Assembly: GCF_028554725.1 (NCBI RefSeq)
Contig: NC_071670.1
Span: forward strand, 74,779,484-74,843,483
Direction: 5' to 3'
DNA from: Zeugodacus cucurbitae
Taxonomy: Eukaryota > Arthropoda > Insecta > Diptera > Tephritidae
DNA: 64,000 bases
Shown: positions 50,246 through 62,300 of the stretch, piece after piece
Numbering within the stretch: the first letter of the stretch is position 1
Layout: each line of letters starts with the position of its first letter
The notes under the pieces: generated by a model
Database searches by the model: none
Seen by the model: only the letters and a program-made list of their open reading frames with translations
What the model was told of the DNA's origin: nothing
Made by a program: the position numbers and the translations under genes

Positions 50246-50310
50246 GAACCCAGCTCACTCAGGAGCGTGTCAAGAATGTTGTACCAATTAACCGATCTGG
50301 TATCAATGTT

Positions 50311-53300
50311 GACACGCTTGGACACGCTCCTGAGGAGCGGGTGCGTCCGGGTGGTGGCTCAAACGCTTTGGGCCACCTAGTAGGTTCCATTGGCTACCAT
50401 TAGAGCCATTTGTGGCGAACCTAGCTTCACCAGGAGCGTGACAATCATATGAGTACCATAAAAACCAAATTTTTCACTTTGACACGCTCCTGAGGAGCGG
50501 AGGTGCGTCCGGGTGGTGGCTCAAACGCTTTGGGCCACCTAGTAGGTTCCATTGGCTACCATTAGAGCCATTTTTGGCGAACCTAGCTTCACCAGGAGCG
50601 TGACAATCATATGAGTACCATAAAACCGATCTTTTCACTTTGACACGCTTGGACACGCTCCTGAGGAGCGGGTGCGTCCGGGTGGTGGCTCAAACGCTTT
50701 GGGCCACCTAGTAGGTTCCATTGGCTACCATTAGAGCCATTTGTGGCGAACCTAGCTTCACCAGGAGCGTGACAATCATATGAGTACCATAAAAACCAAA
50801 TTTTTCACTTTGACACGCTCCTGAGGAGCGGGTGCGTCCGGGTGGTGGCTCAAACGCTTTGGGCCACCTAGTAGGTTCCATTGGCTACCATTAGAGCCAT
50901 TTTTGGCGAACCTAGCTTCACCAGGAGCGTGACAATCATATGAGTACCATAAAACCGATCTTTTCACTTTGACACGCTTGGACACGCTCCTGAGGAGCGG
51001 GTGCGTCCGGGTGGTGGCTCAAACGCTTTGGGCCACCTAGTAGGTTCCATTGGCTACCATTAGAGCCATTTGTGGCGAACCTAGCTTCACCAGGAGCGTG
51101 ACAATCATATGAGTACCATAAAAACCAAATTTTTCACTTTGACACGCTCCTGAGGAGCGGGTGCGTCCGGGTGGTGGCTCAAACGCTTTGGGCCACCTAG
51201 TAGGTTCCATTGGCTACCATTAGAGCCATTTTTGGCGAACCTAGCTTCACCAGGAGCGTGACAATCATATGAGTACCATAAAACCGATCTTTTCACTTTG
51301 ACACGCTTGGACACGCTCCTGAGGAGCGGGTGCGTCCGGGTGGTGGCTCAAACGCTTTGGGCCACCTAGTAGGTTCCATTGGCTACCATTAGAGCCATTT
51401 GTGGCGAACCTAGCTTCACCAGGAGCGTGACAATCATATGAGTACCATAAAAACCAAATTTTTCACTTTGACACGCTCCTGAGGAGCGGGTGCGTCCGGG
51501 TGGTGGCTCAAACGCTTTGGGCCACCTAGTAGGTTCCATTGGCTACCATTAGAGCCATTTTTGGCGAACCTAGCTTCACCAGGAGCGTGACAATCATATG
51601 AGTACCATAAAACCGATCTTTTCACTTTGACACGCTTGGACACGCTCCTGAGGAGCGGGTGCGTCCGGGTGGTGGCTCAAACGCTTTGGGCCACCTAGTA
51701 GGTTCCATTGGCTACCATTAGAGCCATTTGTGGCGAACCTAGCTTCACCAGGAGCGTGACAATCATATGAGTACCATAAAAACCAAATTTTTCACTTTGA
51801 CACGCTCCTGAGGAGCGGGTGCGTCCGGGTGGTGGCTCAAACGCTTTGGGCCACCTAGTAGGTTCCATTGGCTACCATTAGAGCCATTTTTGGCGAACCT
51901 AGCTTCACCAGGAGCGTGACAATCATATGAGTACCATAAAACCGATCTTTTCACTTTGACACGCTTGGACACGCTCCTGAGGAGCGGGTGCGTCCGGGTG
52001 GTGGCTCAAACGCTTTGGGCCACCTAGTAGGTTCCATTGGCTACCATTAGAGCCATTTGTGGCGAACCTAGCTTCACCAGGAGCGTGACAATCATATGAG
52101 TACCATAAAAACCAAATTTTTCACTTTGACACGCTCCTGAGGAGCGGGTGCGTCCGGGTGGTGGCTCAAACGCTTTGGGCCACCTAGTAGGTTCCATTGG
52201 CTACCATTAGAGCCATTTTTGGCGAACCTAGCTTCACCAGGAGCGTGACAATCATATGAGTACCATAAAACCGATCTTTTCACTTTGACACGCTTGGACA
52301 CGCTCCTGAGGAGCGGGTGCGTCCGGGTGGTGGCTCAAACGCTTTGGGCCACCTAGTAGGTTCCATTGGCTACCATTAGAGCCATTTGTGGCGAACCTAG
52401 CTTCACCAGGAGCGTGACAATCATATGAGTACCATAAAAACCAAATTTTTCACTTTGACACGCTCCTGAGGAGCGGGTGCGTCCGGGTGGTGGCTCAAAC
52501 GCTTTGGGCCACCTAGTAGGTTCCATTGGCTACCATTAGAGCCATTTTTGGCGAACCTAGCTTCACCAGGAGCGTGACAATCATATGAGTACCATAAAAC
52601 CGATCTTTTCACTTTGACACGCTTGGACACGCTCCTGAGGAGCGGGTGCGTCCGGGTGGTGGCTCAAACGCTTTGGGCCACCTAGTAGGTTCCATTGGCT
52701 ACCATTAGAGCCATTTGTGGCGAACCTAGCTTCACCAGGAGCGTGACAATCATATGAGTACCATAAAAACCAAATTTTTCACTTTGACACGCTCCTGAGG
52801 AGCGGGTGCGTCCGGGTGGTGGCTCAAACGCTTTGGGCCACCTAGTAGGTTCCATTGGCTACCATTAGAGCCATTTTTGGCGAACCTAGCTTCACCAGGA
52901 GCGTGACAATCATATGAGTACCATAAAACCGATCTTTTCACTTTGACACGCTTGGACACGCTCCTGAGGAGCGGGTGCGTCCGGGTGGTGGCTCAAACGC
53001 TTTGGGCCACCTAGTAGGTTCCATTGGCTACCATTAGAGCCATTTGTGGCGAACCTAGCTTCACCAGGAGCGTGACAATCATATGAGTACCATAAAAACC
53101 AAATTTTTCACTTTGACACGCTCCTGAGGAGCGGGTGCGTCCGGGTGGTGGCTCAAACGCTTTGGGCCACCTAGTAGGTTCCATTGGCTACCATTAGAGC
53201 CATTTTTGGCGAACCTAGCTTCACCAGGAGCGTGACAATCATATGAGTACCATAAAACCGATCTTTTCACTTTGACACGCTTGGACACGCTCCTGAGGAG

Positions 53301-56300
53301 CGGGTGCGTCCGGGTGGTGGCTCAAACGCTTTGGGCCACCTAGTAGGTTCCATTGGCTACCATTAGAGCCATTTGTGGCGAACCTAGCTTCACCAGGAGC
53401 GTGACAATCATATGAGTACCATAAAAACCAAATTTTTCACTTTGACACGCTCCTGAGGAGCGGGTGCGTCCGGGTGGTGGCTCAAACGCTTTGGGCCACC
53501 TAGTAGGTTCCATTGGCTACCATTAGAGCCATTTTTGGCGAACCTAGCTTCACCAGGAGCGTGACAATCATATGAGTACCATAAAACCGATCTTTTCACT
53601 TTGACACGCTTGGACACGCTCCTGAGGAGCGGGTGCGTCCGGGTGGTGGCTCAAACGCTTTGGGCCACCTAGTAGGTTCCATTGGCTACCATTAGAGCCA
53701 TTTGTGGCGAACCTAGCTTCACCAGGAGCGTGACAATCATATGAGTACCATAAAAACCAAATTTTTCACTTTGACACGCTCCTGAGGAGCGGGTGCGTCC
53801 GGGTGGTGGCTCAAACGCTTTGGGCCACCTAGTAGGTTCCATTGGCTACCATTAGAGCCATTTTTGGCGAACCTAGCTTCACCAGGAGCGTGACAATCAT
53901 ATGAGTACCATAAAACCGATCTTTTCACTTTGACACGCTTGGACACGCTCCTGAGGAGCGGGTGCGTCCGGGTGGTGGCTCAAACGCTTTGGGCCACCTA
54001 GTAGGTTCCATTGGCTACCATTAGAGCCATTTGTGGCGAACCTAGCTTCACCAGGAGCGTGACAATCATATGAGTACCATAAAAACCAAATTTTTCACTT
54101 TGACACGCTCCTGAGGAGCGGGTGCGTCCGGGTGGTGGCTCAAACGCTTTGGGCCACCTAGTAGGTTCCATTGGCTACCATTAGAGCCATTTTTGGCGAA
54201 CCTAGCTTCACCAGGAGCGTGACAATCATATGAGTACCATAAAACCGATCTTTTCACTTTGACACGCTTGGACACGCTCCTGAGGAGCGGGTGCGTCCGG
54301 GTGGTGGCTCAAACGCTTTGGGCCACCTAGTAGGTTCCATTGGCTACCATTAGAGCCATTTGTGGCGAACCTAGCTTCACCAGGAGCGTGACAATCATAT
54401 GAGTACCATAAAAACCAAATTTTTCACTTTGACACGCTCCTGAGGAGCGGGTGCGTCCGGGTGGTGGCTCAAACGCTTTGGGCCACCTAGTAGGTTCCAT
54501 TGGCTACCATTAGAGCCATTTTTGGCGAACCTAGCTTCACCAGGAGCGTGACAATCATATGAGTACCATAAAACCGATCTTTTCACTTTGACACGCTTGG
54601 ACACGCTCCTGAGGAGCGGGTGCGTCCGGGTGGTGGCTCAAACGCTTTGGGCCACCTAGTAGGTTCCATTGGCTACCATTAGAGCCATTTGTGGCGAACC
54701 TAGCTTCACCAGGAGCGTGACAATCATATGAGTACCATAAAAACCAAATTTTTCACTTTGACACGCTCCTGAGGAGCGGGTGCGTCCGGGTGGTGGCTCA
54801 AACGCTTTGGGCCACCTAGTAGGTTCCATTGGCTACCATTAGAGCCATTTTTGGCGAACCTAGCTTCACCAGGAGCGTGACAATCATATGAGTACCATAA
54901 AACCGATCTTTTCACTTTGACACGCTTGGACACGCTCCTGAGGAGCGGGTGCGTCCGGGTGGTGGCTCAAACGCTTTGGGCCACCTAGTAGGTTCCATTG
55001 GCTACCATTAGAGCCATTTGTGGCGAACCTAGCTTCACCAGGAGCGTGACAATCATATGAGTACCATAAAAACCAAATTTTTCACTTTGACACGCTCCTG
55101 AGGAGCGGGTGCGTCCGGGTGGTGGCTCAAACGCTTTGGGCCACCTAGTAGGTTCCATTGGCTACCATTAGAGCCATTTTTGGCGAACCTAGCTTCACCA
55201 GGAGCGTGACAATCATATGAGTACCATAAAACCGATCTTTTCACTTTGACACGCTTGGACACGCTCCTGAGGAGCGGGTGCGTCCGGGTGGTGGCTCAAA
55301 CGCTTTGGGCCACCTAGTAGGTTCCATTGGCTACCATTAGAGCCATTTGTGGCGAACCTAGCTTCACCAGGAGCGTGACAATCATATGAGTACCATAAAA
55401 ACCAAATTTTTCACTTTGACACGCTCCTGAGGAGCGGGTGCGTCCGGGTGGTGGCTCAAACGCTTTGGGCCACCTAGTAGGTTCCATTGGCTACCATTAG
55501 AGCCATTTTTGGCGAACCTAGCTTCACCAGGAGCGTGACAATCATATGAGTACCATAAAACCGATCTTTTCACTTTGACACGCTTGGACACGCTCCTGAG
55601 GAGCGGGTGCGTCCGGGTGGTGGCTCAAACGCTTTGGGCCACCTAGTAGGTTCCATTGGCTACCATTAGAGCCATTTGTGGCGAACCTAGCTTCACCAGG
55701 AGCGTGACAATCATATGAGTACCATAAAAACCAAATTTTTCACTTTGACACGCTCCTGAGGAGCGGGTGCGTCCGGGTGGTGGCTCAAACGCTTTGGGCC
55801 ACCTAGTAGGTTCCATTGGCTACCATTAGAGCCATTTTTGGCGAACCTAGCTTCACCAGGAGCGTGACAATCATATGAGTACCATAAAACCGATCTTTTC
55901 ACTTTGACACGCTTGGACACGCTCCTGAGGAGCGGGTGCGTCCGGGTGGTGGCTCAAACGCTTTGGGCCACCTAGTAGGTTCCATTGGCTACCATTAGAG
56001 CCATTTGTGGCGAACCTAGCTTCACCAGGAGCGTGACAATCATATGAGTACCATAAAAACCAAATTTTTCACTTTGACACGCTCCTGAGGAGCGGGTGCG
56101 TCCGGGTGGTGGCTCAAACGCTTTGGGCCACCTAGTAGGTTCCATTGGCTACCATTAGAGCCATTTTTGGCGAACCTAGCTTCACCAGGAGCGTGACAAT
56201 CATATGAGTACCATAAAACCGATCTTTTCACTTTGACACGCTTGGACACGCTCCTGAGGAGCGGGTGCGTCCGGGTGGTGGCTCAAACGCTTTGGGCCAC

Positions 56301-59300
56301 CTAGTAGGTTCCATTGGCTACCATTAGAGCCATTTGTGGCGAACCTAGCTTCACCAGGAGCGTGACAATCATATGAGTACCATAAAAACCAAATTTTTCA
56401 CTTTGACACGCTCCTGAGGAGCGGGTGCGTCCGGGTGGTGGCTCAAACGCTTTGGGCCACCTAGTAGGTTCCATTGGCTACCATTAGAGCCATTTTTGGC
56501 GAACCTAGCTTCACCAGGAGCGTGACAATCATATGAGTACCATAAAACCGATCTTTTCACTTTGACACGCTTGGACACGCTCCTGAGGAGCGGGTGCGTC
56601 CGGGTGGTGGCTCAAACGCTTTGGGCCACCTAGTAGGTTCCATTGGCTACCATTAGAGCCATTTGTGGCGAACCTAGCTTCACCAGGAGCGTGACAATCA
56701 TATGAGTACCATAAAAACCAAATTTTTCACTTTGACACGCTCCTGAGGAGCGGGTGCGTCCGGGTGGTGGCTCAAACGCTTTGGGCCACCTAGTAGGTTC
56801 CATTGGCTACCATTAGAGCCATTTTTGGCGAACCTAGCTTCACCAGGAGCGTGACAATCATATGAGTACCATAAAACCGATCTTTTCACTTTGACACGCT
56901 TGGACACGCTCCTGAGGAGCGGGTGCGTCCGGGTGGTGGCTCAAACGCTTTGGGCCACCTAGTAGGTTCCATTGGCTACCATTAGAGCCATTTGTGGCGA
57001 ACCTAGCTTCACCAGGAGCGTGACAATCATATGAGTACCATAAAAACCAAATTTTTCACTTTGACACGCTCCTGAGGAGCGGGTGCGTCCGGGTGGTGGC
57101 TCAAACGCTTTGGGCCACCTAGTAGGTTCCATTGGCTACCATTAGAGCCATTTTTGGCGAACCTAGCTTCACCAGGAGCGTGACAATCATATGAGTACCA
57201 TAAAACCGATCTTTTCACTTTGACACGCTTGGACACGCTCCTGAGGAGCGGGTGCGTCCGGGTGGTGGCTCAAACGCTTTGGGCCACCTAGTAGGTTCCA
57301 TTGGCTACCATTAGAGCCATTTGTGGCGAACCTAGCTTCACCAGGAGCGTGACAATCATATGAGTACCATAAAAACCAAATTTTTCACTTTGACACGCTC
57401 CTGAGGAGCGGGTGCGTCCGGGTGGTGGCTCAAACGCTTTGGGCCACCTAGTAGGTTCCATTGGCTACCATTAGAGCCATTTTTGGCGAACCTAGCTTCA
57501 CCAGGAGCGTGACAATCATATGAGTACCATAAAACCGATCTTTTCACTTTGACACGCTTGGACACGCTCCTGAGGAGCGGGTGCGTCCGGGTGGTGGCTC
57601 AAACGCTTTGGGCCACCTAGTAGGTTCCATTGGCTACCATTAGAGCCATTTGTGGCGAACCTAGCTTCACCAGGAGCGTGACAATCATATGAGTACCATA
57701 AAAACCAAATTTTTCACTTTGACACGCTCCTGAGGAGCGGGTGCGTCCGGGTGGTGGCTCAAACGCTTTGGGCCACCTAGTAGGTTCCATTGGCTACCAT
57801 TAGAGCCATTTTTGGCGAACCTAGCTTCACCAGGAGCGTGACAATCATATGAGTACCATAAAACCGATCTTTTCACTTTGACACGCTTGGACACGCTCCT
57901 GAGGAGCGGGTGCGTCCGGGTGGTGGCTCAAACGCTTTGGGCCACCTAGTAGGTTCCATTGGCTACCATTAGAGCCATTTGTGGCGAACCTAGCTTCACC
58001 AGGAGCGTGACAATCATATGAGTACCATAAAAACCAAATTTTTCACTTTGACACGCTCCTGAGGAGCGGGTGCGTCCGGGTGGTGGCTCAAACGCTTTGG
58101 GCCACCTAGTAGGTTCCATTGGCTACCATTAGAGCCATTTTTGGCGAACCTAGCTTCACCAGGAGCGTGACAATCATATGAGTACCATAAAACCGATCTT
58201 TTCACTTTGACACGCTTGGACACGCTCCTGAGGAGCGGGTGCGTCCGGGTGGTGGCTCAAACGCTTTGGGCCACCTAGTAGGTTCCATTGGCTACCATTA
58301 GAGCCATTTGTGGCGAACCTAGCTTCACCAGGAGCGTGACAATCATATGAGTACCATAAAAACCAAATTTTTCACTTTGACACGCTCCTGAGGAGCGGGT
58401 GCGTCCGGGTGGTGGCTCAAACGCTTTGGGCCACCTAGTAGGTTCCATTGGCTACCATTAGAGCCATTTTTGGCGAACCTAGCTTCACCAGGAGCGTGAC
58501 AATCATATGAGTACCATAAAACCGATCTTTTCACTTTGACACGCTTGGACACGCTCCTGAGGAGCGGGTGCGTCCGGGTGGTGGCTCAAACGCTTTGGGC
58601 CACCTAGTAGGTTCCATTGGCTACCATTAGAGCCATTTGTGGCGAACCTAGCTTCACCAGGAGCGTGACAATCATATGAGTACCATAAAAACCAAATTTT
58701 TCACTTTGACACGCTCCTGAGGAGCGGGTGCGTCCGGGTGGTGGCTCAAACGCTTTGGGCCACCTAGTAGGTTCCATTGGCTACCATTAGAGCCATTTTT
58801 GGCGAACCTAGCTTCACCAGGAGCGTGACAATCATATGAGTACCATAAAACCGATCTTTTCACTTTGACACGCTTGGACACGCTCCTGAGGAGCGGGTGC
58901 GTCCGGGTGGTGGCTCAAACGCTTTGGGCCACCTAGTAGGTTCCATTGGCTACCATTAGAGCCATTTGTGGCGAACCTAGCTTCACCAGGAGCGTGACAA
59001 TCATATGAGTACCATAAAAACCAAATTTTTCACTTTGACACGCTCCTGAGGAGCGGGTGCGTCCGGGTGGTGGCTCAAACGCTTTGGGCCACCTAGTAGG
59101 TTCCATTGGCTACCATTAGAGCCATTTTTGGCGAACCTAGCTTCACCAGGAGCGTGACAATCATATGAGTACCATAAAACCGATCTTTTCACTTTGACAC
59201 GCTTGGACACGCTCCTGAGGAGCGGGTGCGTCCGGGTGGTGGCTCAAACGCTTTGGGCCACCTAGTAGGTTCCATTGGCTACCATTAGAGCCATTTGTGG

Positions 59301-62300
59301 CGAACCTAGCTTCACCAGGAGCGTGACAATCATATGAGTACCATAAAAACCAAATTTTTCACTTTGACACGCTCCTGAGGAGCGGGTGCGTCCGGGTGGT
59401 GGCTCAAACGCTTTGGGCCACCTAGTAGGTTCCATTGGCTACCATTAGAGCCATTTTTGGCGAACCTAGCTTCACCAGGAGCGTGACAATCATATGAGTA
59501 CCATAAAACCGATCTTTTCACTTTGACACGCTTGGACACGCTCCTGAGGAGCGGGTGCGTCCGGGTGGTGGCTCAAACGCTTTGGGCCACCTAGTAGGTT
59601 CCATTGGCTACCATTAGAGCCATTTGTGGCGAACCTAGCTTCACCAGGAGCGTGACAATCATATGAGTACCATAAAAACCAAATTTTTCACTTTGACACG
59701 CTCCTGAGGAGCGGGTGCGTCCGGGTGGTGGCTCAAACGCTTTGGGCCACCTAGTAGGTTCCATTGGCTACCATTAGAGCCATTTTTGGCGAACCTAGCT
59801 TCACCAGGAGCGTGACAATCATATGAGTACCATAAAACCGATCTTTTCACTTTGACACGCTTGGACACGCTCCTGAGGAGCGGGTGCGTCCGGGTGGTGG
59901 CTCAAACGCTTTGGGCCACCTAGTAGGTTCCATTGGCTACCATTAGAGCCATTTGTGGCGAACCTAGCTTCACCAGGAGCGTGACAATCATATGAGTACC
60001 ATAAAAACCAAATTTTTCACTTTGACACGCTCCTGAGGAGCGGGTGCGTCCGGGTGGTGGCTCAAACGCTTTGGGCCACCTAGTAGGTTCCATTGGCTAC
60101 CATTAGAGCCATTTTTGGCGAACCTAGCTTCACCAGGAGCGTGACAATCATATGAGTACCATAAAACCGATCTTTTCACTTTGACACGCTTGGACACGCT
60201 CCTGAGGAGCGGGTGCGTCCGGGTGGTGGCTCAAACGCTTTGGGCCACCTAGTAGGTTCCATTGGCTACCATTAGAGCCATTTGTGGCGAACCTAGCTTC
60301 ACCAGGAGCGTGACAATCATATGAGTACCATAAAAACCAAATTTTTCACTTTGACACGCTCCTGAGGAGCGGGTGCGTCCGGGTGGTGGCTCAAACGCTT
60401 TGGGCCACCTAGTAGGTTCCATTGGCTACCATTAGAGCCATTTTTGGCGAACCTAGCTTCACCAGGAGCGTGACAATCATATGAGTACCATAAAACCGAT
60501 CTTTTCACTTTGACACGCTTGGACACGCTCCTGAGGAGCGGGTGCGTCCGGGTGGTGGCTCAAACGCTTTGGGCCACCTAGTAGGTTCCATTGGCTACCA
60601 TTAGAGCCATTTGTGGCGAACCTAGCTTCACCAGGAGCGTGACAATCATATGAGTACCATAAAAACCAAATTTTTCACTTTGACACGCTCCTGAGGAGCG
60701 GGTGCGTCCGGGTGGTGGCTCAAACGCTTTGGGCCACCTAGTAGGTTCCATTGGCTACCATTAGAGCCATTTTTGGCGAACCTAGCTTCACCAGGAGCGT
60801 GACAATCATATGAGTACCATAAAACCGATCTTTTCACTTTGACACGCTTGGACACGCTCCTGAGGAGCGGGTGCGTCCGGGTGGTGGCTCAAACGCTTTG
60901 GGCCACCTAGTAGGTTCCATTGGCTACCATTAGAGCCATTTGTGGCGAACCTAGCTTCACCAGGAGCGTGACAATCATATGAGTACCATAAAAACCAAAT
61001 TTTTCACTTTGACACGCTCCTGAGGAGCGGGTGCGTCCGGGTGGTGGCTCAAACGCTTTGGGCCACCTAGTAGGTTCCATTGGCTACCATTAGAGCCATT
61101 TTTGGCGAACCTAGCTTCACCAGGAGCGTGACAATCATATGAGTACCATAAAACCGATCTTTTCACTTTGACACGCTTGGACACGCTCCTGAGGAGCGGG
61201 TGCGTCCGGGTGGTGGCTCAAACGCTTTGGGCCACCTAGTAGGTTCCATTGGCTACCATTAGAGCCATTTGTGGCGAACCTAGCTTCACCAGGAGCGTGA
61301 CAATCATATGAGTACCATAAAAACCAAATTTTTCACTTTGACACGCTCCTGAGGAGCGGGTGCGTCCGGGTGGTGGCTCAAACGCTTTGGGCCACCTAGT
61401 AGGTTCCATTGGCTACCATTAGAGCCATTTTTGGCGAACCTAGCTTCACCAGGAGCGTGACAATCATATGAGTACCATAAAACCGATCTTTTCACTTTGA
61501 CACGCTTGGACACGCTCCTGAGGAGCGGGTGCGTCCGGGTGGTGGCTCAAACGCTTTGGGCCACCTAGTAGGTTCCATTGGCTACCATTAGAGCCATTTG
61601 TGGCGAACCTAGCTTCACCAGGAGCGTGACAATCATATGAGTACCATAAAAACCAAATTTTTCACTTTGACACGCTCCTGAGGAGCGGGTGCGTCCGGGT
61701 GGTGGCTCAAACGCTTTGGGCCACCTAGTAGGTTCCATTGGCTACCATTAGAGCCATTTTTGGCGAACCTAGCTTCACCAGGAGCGTGACAATCATATGA
61801 GTACCATAAAACCGATCTTTTCACTTTGACACGCTTGGACACGCTCCTGAGGAGCGGGTGCGTCCGGGTGGTGGCTCAAACGCTTTGGGCCACCTAGTAG
61901 GTTCCATTGGCTACCATTAGAGCCATTTGTGGCGAACCTAGCTTCACCAGGAGCGTGACAATCATATGAGTACCATAAAAACCAAATTTTTCACTTTGAC
62001 ACGCTCCTGAGGAGCGGGTGCGTCCGGGTGGTGGCTCAAACGCTTTGGGCCACCTAGTAGGTTCCATTGGCTACCATTAGAGCCATTTTTGGCGAACCTA
62101 GCTTCACCAGGAGCGTGACAATCATATGAGTACCATAAAACCGATCTTTTCACTTTGACACGCTTGGACACGCTCCTGAGGAGCGGGTGCGTCCGGGTGG
62201 TGGCTCAAACGCTTTGGGCCACCTAGTAGGTTCCATTGGCTACCATTAGAGCCATTTGTGGCGAACCTAGCTTCACCAGGAGCGTGACAATCATATGAGT

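Larger units (their letters stand above)
50052..50310. repeat. Degenerate fold-back junction between oppositely oriented satellite arrays
   Basis: The direct array stops at about 50051. The next parts match the satellite imperfectly, in alternating orientation: about 50052-50139 is minus-oriented, 50143-50191 is plus-oriented and a perfect 49-bp match, plus similarity continues to about 50228, and about 50229-50310 is minus-oriented and diverged before the clean inverted array starts. The interval therefore contains three strand switches and several palindromes. Either the degenerate monomers escaped homogenisation at an old inversion point, or this is a consensus error from mixed-strand reads. 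Confidence 0.8.

Noticed and set aside
50103..50291. Open frames on both strands through the inversion junction
   Set aside because: They consist of scrambled satellite in alternating orientation, with no domain, and end at arbitrary stops.
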